Positions 1-6,151 of a stretch of DNA of 12,926 nt are shown here, piece by piece. The position numbers were made by a program, and so were the translations under genes. The notes under the pieces are model-generated. The model searched no databases, was not told where the DNA came from, and saw only the letters and a list, made by a program, of their open reading frames with translations. Source of the DNA: CAG-791 sp002449595. GTDB taxonomy: Bacteria; Bacillota; Clostridia; Lachnospirales; Lachnospiraceae. The stretch covers positions 1-12,926 of the forward strand of contig CAMNHV010000047.1 of NCBI GenBank assembly GCA_946539855.1. Reading direction: 5' to 3'. Position 1 is the stretch's first letter; every line of letters starts with the position of its first letter.

Positions 1-1
1 T

Positions 2-115
2 ATGAAAGGTTACGATACGGCGAGCGGATACATGGGATACATTGACGGCAGATACGTCCTCTTTGCGAGCGAGGCGGAGTATGCGGATTATATGGAAGAG
101 GAGGAAGCGGCATGA
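2..115 (+). CDS. Small acidic hypothetical protein (37 aa, possibly 5'-truncated)
   Basis: From the ATG at base 2 this frame encodes 37 residues rich in Tyr, Gly and acidic residues: it opens with GYDTASGYMGYIDGRY, continues LFASEAEYADYM and ends in a run of Glu. The composition is protein-like rather than random. Because the window begins one base before the ATG, neither the ribosome binding site nor an earlier in-frame start can be seen, so this may be the C-terminal end of a longer protein. Its stop overlaps the start of the next small ORF by four bases (ATGA), suggesting translational coupling. I recall similar Gly-Tyr-rich micro-proteins in Clostridia but cannot assign a function. Confidence 0.55.
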   Translation: MKGYDTASGYMGYIDGRYVLFASEAEYADYMEEEEAA

Positions 116-219
116 ACAGCATGATGAGCCTGATGCTCCGGGCAAACCGGATGAAATATGCCCTTGCGGTGCCGATCTGCCTGGCCCTACTTCTTGTGTG
201 GGGCGCGGCGGCGATGTGA
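112..219 (+). CDS. Small single-pass membrane peptide (35 aa), hypothetical
   Basis: This 35-residue ORF starts with the ATG that overlaps the previous stop as ATGA. It has a Met-rich, basic N-terminus with Arg10, Arg13 and Lys15, followed by a hydrophobic stretch of about 17-20 residues (YALAVPICLALLLVWGAAAM) that could span the membrane. It ends three bases before a strong GC hairpin, so the two small ORFs probably form the end of a transcription unit that begins left of the window. It has no Shine-Dalgarno sequence of its own beyond GAGGAGGAA about 10 bases upstream inside the previous ORF. Function is unknown, and it could be a chance ORF. Confidence 0.45.
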   Translation: MNSMMSLMLRANRMKYALAVPICLALLLVWGAAAM

Positions 220-221
220 AA

Positions 222-244
222 CGGGCGGGGGACAGCCCCGCCCG
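222..244 (+). terminator. GC-rich hairpin, probable terminator of the left-edge ORFs
   Basis: A perfect 9 bp stem (CGGGCGGGG / CCCCGCCCG) encloses the 5-base loop GACAG and lies three bases after the stop of the 35-aa ORF. The sequence that follows (ATATAAGTCTATGTTT) lacks a proper run of T, so termination may be weak or factor-assisted. Position and stem strength are the main support. Confidence 0.5.
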
Positions 245-255
245 GATATAAGTCT

Positions 256-392
256 ATGTTTGGTGAAAAGAGTTTGCGCCGCCGCAGGACCAGAAGGATC
301 TGGACCGGGAGGAGCTTCATGAAGAGCTTGCGAACGACTTCGGAATGTGTTTTTTTCATATGAAAAATCTCCCAATGCAGTTATTATTGTAA
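256..392 (+). pseudogene. Possible frameshifted small ORF
   Basis: ATG at 256 opens a frame reading MFGEK. The more protein-like continuation is in a different frame, from about 267 to the TAA at 390-392, where it reads EFAPPQ, then KDLDREELHEELANDFG and a hydrophobic end. That second frame has no early start codon of its own. A single missing A in the run at 266-269 (GAAAAGAG rather than GAAAAAGAG) would join the two into a protein of about 46 residues. No Shine-Dalgarno sequence is visible. The reading is tentative: it could be a decayed gene, a sequencing slip in a homopolymer, or chance. Confidence 0.25.
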
Positions 393-415
393 CAGATTTG
401 CGGTGCGGCTTGGTG

Positions 416-421
416 TATAAT
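416..421 (+). promoter_or_regulatory. -10 box for the YczE-like gene
   Basis: A consensus TATAAT lies about 60 bases before the ATG at 481 in an otherwise AT-poorer stretch. No good -35 lies at standard spacing: TTGCGG at 398-403 is too close (12 bases) and TTGTAA at 387-392 too far (23 bases). Transcription would start near base 428, giving a leader of about 53 bases. Confidence 0.45.
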
Positions 422-480
422 CAGCCGGTCAAACATCGAGACGGGACGAACCGCGAAGACAGCATAAGGTACAGCGACAG

Positions 481-1179
481 ATGACGCGCGGAGACAGAAA
501 GAGACACGAAGACAGGATGAAGGCGGAAATAGGGAAACGAGGGATCGTTAAAGGTTGGCTTCAGATCACCGTGGGGCTGCTGGTGTTCGCGTTCGGCGTT
601 CACCTGACAGTCTTTGCGAACATAGGGCTTGCGCCGTGGGACTGCCTCGGTATGGGGATCGCGCTCCACACACCGCTCAACTATGGAATGGCAATGACGG
701 CAGTTGCGGTCCTCATTCTGGGGATCGACCTTCTGATGAAGGAGAGCGTCGGCTACGGCACGGTCATCGATGCATTCTTGACGGGAAATTTTGTCCAGCT
801 TTTCAACGACCTGAATCCGCTGCCGGAGAATCACAGTGTGCCGGCGGGGATCCTGATCATGCTGTGCGGCTTCGTCTTCATGGCAGTGGGCATGTGGATC
901 TACATGAGTGCCGGACAGTGCTGCGGGCCGAGGGACACGCTGCTCGTCGGACTCGGAAAGCGGCTTCGCAGGCTGCCGATCGGGATCGTGGGGACGATGC
1001 TCTGGGCCGTGGTCCTCGCAGCCGGATGGCTTCTTGGAGGATCGGTCGGGATCGGTACCCTGATCAGTACGTTCGGCGCGGGGGTCGTGATGCAGCTCGT
1101 GTACCAGTGCCTCCGGTTCGAGCCGAGAGATGTCGTGCACAGGGATCTCGCGGCGGCGACGCGGGAACTGGTGAAATAA
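481..1179 (+). CDS. YczE/YyaS/YitT-type multi-pass membrane protein
   Basis: This 232-residue integral membrane protein has about five or six hydrophobic segments, near residues 25-45, 65-85, 92-108, 120-143, 165-187 and 190-210. Conserved-looking loop motifs follow the family pattern: GLAPWDCL (49-56) after the first helix, GYGTVID (91-97), and CGPRDTLLVGLGKR (148-161) before a basic cytoplasmic loop. These match the YczE/YitT-type group, whose members are widespread in Bacillota; their substrate is not established. The start at 481 has a weak AAGGT 10 bases upstream; ATG 517 is an alternative that would drop a charged 12-residue N-terminus. The C-terminal tail (RFEPRDVVHRDL and onward) is soluble. 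It precedes the sigma-factor unit in the same direction, and no terminator is seen between them, so partial read-through is possible. Confidence 0.8.
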   Translation: MTRGDRKRHEDRMKAEIGKRGIVKGWLQITVGLLVFAFGVHLTVFANIGLAPWDCLGMGIALHTPLNYGMAMTAVAVLILGIDLLMKESVGYGTVIDAFLTGNFVQLFNDLNPLPENHSVPAGILIMLCGFVFMAVGMWIYMSAGQCCGPRDTLLVGLGKRLRRLPIGIVGTMLWAVVLAAGWLLGGSVGIGTLISTFGAGVVMQLVYQCLRFEPRDVVHRDLAAATRELVK

Positions 1180-1193
1180 GCAAGAAAACAAAC

Positions 1194-1230
1194 GTCCGGA
1201 AATACGTTCGGAAAAATAGTCCGGAAAACA
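1194..1230 (+). repeat. Three tandem 12-13 bp direct repeats upstream of the sigma-factor promoter
   Basis: The units GTCCGGAAATAC (1194-1205), GTTCGGAAAAATA (1206-1218) and GTCCGGAAAACA (1219-1230) follow each other without gaps. They share the core GTYCGGAAA and end two bases before a TATAAT box, so they occupy the place where a -35 hexamer would be. A period of 12-13 bp is close to one helical turn plus a little. They could be operator or activator sites, or part of an alternative-sigma promoter. Confidence 0.6.
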
Positions 1231-1232
1231 TT

Positions 1233-1238
1233 TATAAT
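1233..1238 (+). promoter_or_regulatory. -10 box for the sigma-factor operon
   Basis: A consensus TATAAT lies directly after the three repeats. The -35 position at 17-base spacing (1210-1215, GGAAAA) does not match TTGACA and falls inside the repeats, suggesting that basal promoter activity depends on a bound regulator. The leader to the ATG at 1351 would be about 105 bases. Confidence 0.45.
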
Positions 1239-1350
1239 AGTTGCAGCAGTTTAAAACAAATTGCGGGTATTAAGACAGAAGGACCTGAGCGGCGGCCGGA
1301 ATGCCATGGAGTTTCGGCGGCGGCAGTCAGGAAAAACGGGGAATCAGGAT

Positions 1351-1911
1351 ATGGAAGACGCCCGGATCGTGGATCTGTACTGGGACAGACAGGAGCAGGC
1401 GATCGCAGAGACCCAGAACAAATATGGCCGCTATCTGCTGAAGATCGCGTGGAATGTGCTCACGGACAACGAGGACAGCGAAGAGAGCGTAAACGACACT
1501 TACCTGAGTGCGTGGAAGTCAATGCCGCCGCACAGGCCGTCGGTGCTTTCGACCTATCTCGGCAAGATCACGCGGCAGATCTCGATCGACCGGCTGCGGC
1601 GGCGCACGAGCGCAAAGCGCGGCGGCGGGCAGTACGCGGCGTCCCTGTCGGAACTGGAGGAAGTTGTGTCATCGCAGGAGGATATCACGGAGAGACTGGA
1701 GGCGGGGCAGCTCGCTGACGCGGTCTCAAGATATCTCGAGAGCATACCCGCGGAGCGCAGGAACCTGTTCCTGTGCAGATACTTTTACATGGATTCATCC
1801 TTTGACATGGCGAAGTATACGGGAATGAAGGAAGGCACGATCCGCAGCACCCTCTCGAGGGAGCGCGCGGCGCTGAAGAAATTCCTGGCCGAAGAAGGAT
1901 TTGCGGTGTGA
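1351..1911 (+). CDS. RNA polymerase sigma-70 family factor (ECF-like, two-region)
   Basis: This 186-residue protein has the two-domain layout of a small alternative sigma factor. Region 2 covers roughly residues 23-90, with DSEESVNDTYLSAWK (42-56) and the promoter-melting and -10 recognition segment LSTYLGKITRQISIDRLRRR (66-85). A linker follows, then region 4 at about 120-181 with a helix-turn-helix near 148-172 (SSFDMAKYTGMKEGTIRSTL). The start at 1351 was chosen because the protein then opens MEDARIVDLYW, as related clostridial sigma factors do, and GGGGA lies 8 bases upstream. In-frame ATG 1306 and TTG 1261 would add 15 or 30 residues of poor composition. The next gene, 16 bases on, encodes a membrane protein probably acting as its anti-sigma factor. 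No sensory domain is fused. Confidence 0.85.
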   Translation: MEDARIVDLYWDRQEQAIAETQNKYGRYLLKIAWNVLTDNEDSEESVNDTYLSAWKSMPPHRPSVLSTYLGKITRQISIDRLRRRTSAKRGGGQYAASLSELEEVVSSQEDITERLEAGQLADAVSRYLESIPAERRNLFLCRYFYMDSSFDMAKYTGMKEGTIRSTLSRERAALKKFLAEEGFAV

Positions 1912-1927
1912 CGGAGCGGAAACCGGT

Positions 1928-2917
1928 ATGAGAGAAAACGGAAAAGACGACAGCAGATACGGGAAAGACTACAGGCCTGAGACCCTGATGGACGCGATCG
2001 GCGAGGTCGACGACAAGCTGCTCGCGGAGGCGGACGCCTGGCGCAGCGAGAGAATGGCGCGTGCGGAAGCGGCAGATGCGGAGAATGCAGCGGAAGCTGT
2101 GAATGCTGCAGAGGCGGCGGAAGCGGCGTCCTTCGAGGCACACGCGGAAGACCGCCGAAGGGCGCGGGAAGCAGGCGGATCCAAGGCGCGGAGCACCGGC
2201 CGCGGGAGACAGAAGTCCCCCTGGAACCGGTACGCGGTGCCGGTGCTGACGCTTGCGGCATGCGTCGCGCTGGTATTCGTCGCGCAGCGGGTCGGGATCA
2301 TCCGTCCACTGTTCCAGGGCGCAGGCAGTTCAGCTCCTTCCGAGCAGCTGTCAAGTGCTGCGGCTCCCGCCGCGGAGGAGGCGAAGGCCGAACATGTCGA
2401 AGTGGCGGAAGAAGCAGTGGAAGAAGCCGCAGGATCTGCATCGATGCTGGGAATGACCGCGTCGGAGACGGCGGATGCGGGCGGCGCAGAGAACGCGGCC
2501 GCGGAGACGGAAAGCTTCGACATAGCGGAGGCGGAATACGCGGCTGAGGAAGCAATGGAAGAAGCTGCGCCGGCGGCGGAGATGCCGATGACGGACGCCG
2601 CGCAGAACGCCGCCGGCGAGAGCGCCGCGGATGAGCGGGAAGCAGCAAGTGCGAAGTCCGCAAAATCCGCGAAGGAGAGCGGCGAGACGGTGGTCGTCAC
2701 CATCGATGCGATGGACATCGACTATCGCAAGGTCGAGCTGACGGAGAAGGAACAGAAGGAACTGGAGGACGTCATGGGCGACAAGATCGCGGAGAACGGG
2801 TCCGGCACCTGGTACATGACGATCGTGATGCACGGAGATACGAAGCTGCAGACCGCGGAGCAACTCATCCTGAGATCGGCGGACGGACAGCTCACATTGT
2901 GGGAGATCGCGGACTGA
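1928..2917 (+). CDS. Single-pass Ala/Glu-rich membrane protein, putative anti-sigma factor
   Basis: This 329-residue protein follows the sigma gene by 16 bases, with GGAG/CGGA 7-11 bases before the ATG; an in-frame TTG at 1901 would overlap the sigma gene and is less likely. The N-terminal part would be cytoplasmic and contains TLMDAIGEVDDKLLAEA (residues 20-36), a motif I associate with membrane partners of this clostridial sigma type. A basic stretch precedes one transmembrane helix (about 102-122, YAVPVLTLAACVALVFVA). The outside part is a long Ala/Glu/Ser-rich low-complexity region (about 141-251) followed by an ordered C-terminal domain (about 252-329) with beta-like strands TVVVTIDAMDI and GTWYMTIVMHG. 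No classical zinc-binding anti-sigma motif (HxxxCxxC) is seen. The anti-sigma role is inferred from gene order and topology. Confidence 0.65.
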   Translation: MRENGKDDSRYGKDYRPETLMDAIGEVDDKLLAEADAWRSERMARAEAADAENAAEAVNAAEAAEAASFEAHAEDRRRAREAGGSKARSTGRGRQKSPWNRYAVPVLTLAACVALVFVAQRVGIIRPLFQGAGSSAPSEQLSSAAAPAAEEAKAEHVEVAEEAVEEAAGSASMLGMTASETADAGGAENAAAETESFDIAEAEYAAEEAMEEAAPAAEMPMTDAAQNAAGESAADEREAASAKSAKSAKESGETVVVTIDAMDIDYRKVELTEKEQKELEDVMGDKIAENGSGTWYMTIVMHGDTKLQTAEQLILRSADGQLTLWEIAD

Positions 2918-2975
2918 GCGCGCAGGCTCCAGCCGGCCGGATCCAGGACAGACAATTTTTAAGGAGGTAATCGGA

Positions 2976-3806
2976 ATGAAGAAGAATTTGGCAGCAATCA
3001 TTGCGGCAGTGAGCGCGGCGGCGCTTCTGATGGCGGGCTGCGGCGCGGCCGCAGGAAACGGTGCGGGAAGCTCCGCGGCGGCGGACGGGATCGGCGCGCT
3101 GAAAGTCAGCGCGGCGGAAAATGAGACGGAGAAGGAAGATATGGGAAAGGAAGGCGCAGCGAAGCGCACGATCACAGTCATGGCGGACAGCAGCAGCGTC
3201 ACGGTGCCGGACAAGGCGCAGATCATCCTTGCCGTGCAGACGGAAGGCGCCAACGCAAAGGAGACGCAGCAGAAGAATACGGAGGCAGTGGACCAGGTCA
3301 TCGCGAAGATCCGTGAGCTGGGCGTCCCGGACAAGAGCATCAAGACGAGCGGATATGACCTCTGGCCCCGCTACGATTACAGCGGCAATACCGAGAAGCT
3401 GGTCGGTTACCAGGTCTCCACGTCGCTGACGGTCACGGACCGCAGCGTCGAAGAGGTCGGCGCGCTGATCTCCGAGTGCGTCGCGGCGGGCGTCAACCAG
3501 GTGAACAACATCAGCTATTCCTGCAGCAACTACGACGAGATCTACAACGAGGCGCTGACAAAGGCTGTCGAGAAGGCGAAAGAGAAGGGCGAAGTCCTCG
3601 CGAAGGCAGCAGACGGCAGCCTCGGTGAGATCCTGAGTGTGAGCGAGGGATACCAGAATACCGCTTACCGCTACAACACCAGCTATATGGACGCGAAGCA
3701 GATGAGCGGATACGGCGTCGCGGAAGAAGCGGCAATGGACGTCGCCGTCATGCCGGGTGAGGCGGAGATCACGGCGCAGGTGACGGTCGTCTTCGAACTC
3801 GACTGA
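2976..3806 (+). CDS. SIMPL (DUF541) domain lipoprotein
   Basis: This 276-residue protein opens with a lipoprotein signal peptide: Lys2-Lys3, a hydrophobic core, and the lipobox LMAGC with the lipidated Cys at residue 22. A Gly/Ala/Ser-rich linker follows to about residue 62. The rest (about 65-275) is a SIMPL/DUF541 domain: SSSVTVPDKAQIILAVQTEG, SIKTSGYDLWPRYDY (121-135), GYQVSTSLTVTD (144-155), AKAADGSLGEILSVSEGY (209-226) and a closing strand ITAQVTVVFELD. The family lies outside or in the periplasm; its molecular function is not well defined. An excellent AAGGAGGT site ends about 7 bases before the ATG, much stronger than those of the two upstream genes, suggesting a higher yield of the lipoprotein from the same transcript. 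It lies 58 bases after the putative anti-sigma gene and is followed by a terminator, so it is probably the last gene of the sigma operon. Confidence 0.85.
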   Translation: MKKNLAAIIAAVSAAALLMAGCGAAAGNGAGSSAAADGIGALKVSAAENETEKEDMGKEGAAKRTITVMADSSSVTVPDKAQIILAVQTEGANAKETQQKNTEAVDQVIAKIRELGVPDKSIKTSGYDLWPRYDYSGNTEKLVGYQVSTSLTVTDRSVEEVGALISECVAAGVNQVNNISYSCSNYDEIYNEALTKAVEKAKEKGEVLAKAADGSLGEILSVSEGYQNTAYRYNTSYMDAKQMSGYGVAEEAAMDVAVMPGEAEITAQVTVVFELD

Positions 3807-3820
3807 TACTGACATAAGAG

Positions 3821-3869
3821 AGGCGGTCCTCCGGCGCCATCATTTGTGGTGCGGAGGGCCGCCTTTTCT
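3821..3869 (+). terminator. Intrinsic terminator between convergent operons
   Basis: A long stem pairs 3821-3839 (AGGCGGTCCTCCGGCGCCA) with 3847-3864 (TGGTGCGGAGGGCCGCCT) around a 7-base loop, with one bulged G and two G-U pairs, followed by TTTTCT. It lies 15 bases after the SIMPL gene stop. On the other strand the stem is followed by CTCTCTTATG, so it may also weakly end the histidine kinase operon, whose stop is about 90 bases away. Confidence 0.85.
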
Positions 3870-3957
3870 GACCCATTTTCTTCAGGCTGGTGCCCAATTT
3901 TCGGCTTATTGTTGATCCTGAATTTCCTGCTGGTTCCCCGATTTCGACCTTCGACTC

Positions 3958-5391
3958 TCAGTCCTCCTCTAGCTCATCATTGCGTTCCGAGCGGCGGAGC
4001 GTGAAGATGAACTCGCTGCCGACGCCCTCGGTGGAGATGAGGTTGATGTTTTCGTCATGGGCGCGGATGATCTCGCGCACGATGGACAGGCCGAGGCCGG
4101 TCCCCTTCTTGTCCTTGCCGCGGGAGAGATCCGTCTTGTAGAAGCGGTCCCAGATGTATTTCTGGTCGTCCTTCGGGATACCGATGCCGTTGTCCTTGAT
4201 GGAGACGAAGACCTTGTTCTTCTTCTCGGAGGTCTCGATGCGGATCGTGCCGCCGCGGCCGGTGAACTTGATCGCGTTGTCCACGAGGTTGTAGAGGACC
4301 TGTTCGATGCGCTCTTTATCGGCAGTGACGAAGAGGGTCTCCCCGAGAAGGACGAGCTCGACGTTGATGTTCTTGTTTCGGCAGACCTGCTCGAAAGAGA
4401 GCGCCATGCGCCGGATGCTGTCGTTGATGTCGAAGTCGGTCTTCGCGAGCAGGACGCCCCGCGTGTTCAGGTTGTTGAGGGAGAGCAGATCGTTCGTGAG
4501 CTTCGTGAGGCGCTCGGTCTCTGTGAGGACGACGCCGAGATACTTTTCATGCAGCTCGGGAGGAATCGTGCCGTCGAGCATCGCGGAAAGGAAGCCCTGG
4601 ATCGACGTCAGCGGGGAGCGGAAGTCGTGGGAGACGTTCGCGATGAACTTCTTCTGGTCGTCCTCCGCGCGCGCGATCTCGCTCGCCATATAGCTCAGGA
4701 CGCCGGCGAGATAGCCCATCTCGTCCTCGCTGTCGACGGAGAGCTCGTAGTGCATGTTTCCGGCTGCGTACTGCTCGGTCGCCGTCGTGATGCGGCGGAG
4801 CGGCCGGTAGACGATCTCGGTGAAGAAGATCAGGATGATCAGCGAGAGCAGCAGGATGACGAGCAGCATCATGTAGGAGATGTTGACGAGGGAAGCCGCC
4901 TCTGACTCGATCCGTGAGAAGGGCGTGTGGATCACGACGTACCCTTTGACGGAGTAGCTGGAGATGATCGGCGCGAGCACGCTCAGGTACGTCTCGGAGA
5001 AGGAATCGAAGAATGTGCCTTCCGTGTAGTAATTACCTGCGGTGATATTCGGGTCGAAATTCTCGATGAAAAGCTCTTCGTCCGGGTCCGGCGCCTGTTC
5101 CGAGTTCGTGATGAGCCGGCCCGACGGGCTGACGATCCAGATCTGCGCGTCCATGTAGTCGGACAGGGTGGCGAGCTCCTGGTTCACGGTGTCGAGCGTC
5201 ACCCCGGCGCTGTAGAGGTCGGCAGCGTACGTCGACGCGATCTGCGTCGCGCCGCGGTAGAGGTCTTCCGCGGTCTCCCGCCGGCAGTGCTCCGTCATCA
5301 TGTTGGTGACGAAGGTCGCGACGATGATGAACCCGAAGACGCCGAACAGGAGATAGGCCGCTATGAACTTGAGATAAAGTGTTTTTTTCAT
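3958..5391 (-). CDS. Sensor histidine kinase with HAMP domain
   Basis: This 477-residue membrane kinase is the sensor of the two-component pair with the response regulator just upstream. Transmembrane helices lie near residues 8-30 and 172-192, enclosing an extracellular sensing region of about 140 residues. A HAMP linker spans about 192-244. The dimerisation/phosphoacceptor domain carries FIANVSHDFRSPLTSI with the phosphorylated His at 255. The ATPase domain has the N box NLVDNAIKFT (368-377), the G1 box DNGIGIP (400-406), the F box WDRFYKTD and the G2 box GTGLGLSI (430-437), all intact. The domain order is that of PhoR/ResE-like kinases. The start is preceded by no clear Shine-Dalgarno sequence; a 6 bp hairpin occupies part of the 34-base gap after the regulator gene. 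The signal sensed cannot be told from sequence. Confidence 0.95.
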   Translation of the reverse strand: MKKTLYLKFIAAYLLFGVFGFIIVATFVTNMMTEHCRRETAEDLYRGATQIASTYAADLYSAGVTLDTVNQELATLSDYMDAQIWIVSPSGRLITNSEQAPDPDEELFIENFDPNITAGNYYTEGTFFDSFSETYLSVLAPIISSYSVKGYVVIHTPFSRIESEAASLVNISYMMLLVILLLSLIILIFFTEIVYRPLRRITTATEQYAAGNMHYELSVDSEDEMGYLAGVLSYMASEIARAEDDQKKFIANVSHDFRSPLTSIQGFLSAMLDGTIPPELHEKYLGVVLTETERLTKLTNDLLSLNNLNTRGVLLAKTDFDINDSIRRMALSFEQVCRNKNINVELVLLGETLFVTADKERIEQVLYNLVDNAIKFTGRGGTIRIETSEKKNKVFVSIKDNGIGIPKDDQKYIWDRFYKTDLSRGKDKKGTGLGLSIVREIIRAHDENINLISTEGVGSEFIFTLRRSERNDELEED

Positions 5392-5397
5392 AGATCG

Positions 5398-5414
5398 GCG
5401 CCGTCCGCCGGCGC
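5398..5414 (-). other. Hairpin just before the histidine kinase start
   Basis: GCGCCG and CGGCGC form a perfect 6 bp stem around a 5-base loop, 6 bases before the kinase ATG, where a ribosome binding site would be expected. It is not followed by a T run. It may reduce kinase translation relative to the regulator. Confidence 0.4.
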
Positions 5415-5425
5415 AGGGTACTCAG

Positions 5426-6136
5426 TCACTCCGCTCCGGAGGTCTCGAACTTGTATCCGATGCCCCAGATGGTCGCGATGCGCCATGAGGTGCCGTCACT
5501 CAGCTTTTCCCGGATCCGCTTGATGTGGACGTCCACGGTCCGCGTGTCGCCGATGTACTCGTAGCCCCAGATGTTGTCCAGGAGCTGCTCGCGCGTAAAG
5601 ACGCGGTTCGGCTGCGAGGCCAGGAAGTAGAGGAGCTCCAGCTCCTTCGGGGGCATGTCGACGGGCCTGCCCTCGAACGTGACGGAGTAGTTGGTCAGGT
5701 TGATGACGAGGTCCGGGAAGCGGACGATCTTGTCCGCGCCCGCGCCGGCATCGGCCGCCGCCGCGGCCCTGGATCTGCGCAGCACCGCCTTGACGCGGGC
5801 AACGAGTTCCTTCGGGTCAAAGGGCTTTTCCATATAGTCGTCGGCGCCGAGCTCGAGGCCGAGCACCTTGTCGAAGACTTCGCCCTTGGCGGAGAGCATG
5901 ATGATCGGGGTCGACTGGTGCGCGCGCACCTCGCGGCAGACCTGGTATCCGTCCATGCCGGGCAGCATGAGGTCGAGCAGGATCAGGTCCGGCGCGTAGG
6001 CGCGGATCATCTCGAGCGCGGTCTCGCCGTCGCCGGCGGTCCTTGTGTCATAGCATTCCTTCGTGAGGTAGAGACTGATCAGCTCAGCGATGTTGCTGTC
6101 GTCGTCCACGATGAGGATCTTTTGTTTAGCGGCCAT
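5426..6136 (-). CDS. OmpR/PhoB-type response regulator
   Basis: This 236-residue DNA-binding response regulator is the partner of the downstream kinase. The receiver domain (about 5-122) keeps the acidic pocket Asp11-Asp12, the phosphoacceptor Asp55 in LILLDLMLPG, the switch Ser82 in MLSAKG and the conserved Lys104 in MEKPF. An Ala-rich linker (123-134, RAAAAADAGAGA) leads to a winged-helix domain (about 136-232) ending with TVDVHIKRIREKL and the wing hairpin IWGIGYKF. The ATG has GGAGGT 8 bases upstream. That site lies only 2-7 bases upstream of the mutS2 stop codon on the sense strand (gap between genes 15 bases), so the three genes are almost certainly cotranscribed. Target genes cannot be told from the window. 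Confidence 0.95.
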   Translation of the reverse strand: MAAKQKILIVDDDSNIAELISLYLTKECYDTRTAGDGETALEMIRAYAPDLILLDLMLPGMDGYQVCREVRAHQSTPIIMLSAKGEVFDKVLGLELGADDYMEKPFDPKELVARVKAVLRRSRAAAAADAGAGADKIVRFPDLVINLTNYSVTFEGRPVDMPPKELELLYFLASQPNRVFTREQLLDNIWGYEYIGDTRTVDVHIKRIREKLSDGTSWRIATIWGIGYKFETSGAE

Positions 6137-6151
6137 GTATCTGTACCTCCG

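Noticed and set aside
2..359. Minus-strand frame open from about 359 to the left edge, starting MKKTHSEVV
   Set aside because: It is Arg/Pro-rich, without domain features, and conflicts with the better plus-strand small ORFs. It might be part of a gene beyond the edge, but nothing supports that.
319..392. Micro-ORFs of 14 and 10 codons at 319-363 and 360-392 with an ATGA overlap
   Set aside because: They are too short to judge, and the same bases are better explained by the possible frameshifted 46-residue ORF. A GGGAGGAG precedes the first, so translation is not excluded.
421..1191. Long minus-strand ORF opposite the YczE-like gene
   Set aside because: It is His/Arg/Asp-rich with no recognisable domain, while the plus strand encodes a clear membrane protein with family motifs. 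Long antisense frames are expected in GC-rich coding DNA.
1261..1350. Upstream start for the sigma factor at TTG 1261 or ATG 1306
   Set aside because: The added residues are Arg/Gly/Gln-rich and unlike the family N-terminus, and the site GGGGA is properly spaced only for ATG 1351.
2918..2960. CCGGCCGG palindrome followed by TTTTT before the SIMPL gene, as a terminator
   Set aside because: The palindrome is only 8 bases with no loop, and I find no longer stem leading into the T run, so read-through to the lipoprotein gene is more likely.
2351..3343. Minus-strand ORFs of up to 330 codons across the putative anti-sigma and SIMPL genes
   Set aside because: They are complementary frames of the Ala/Glu-rich coding region and give Arg/Leu/Ser-rich low-complexity proteins without plausible starts.
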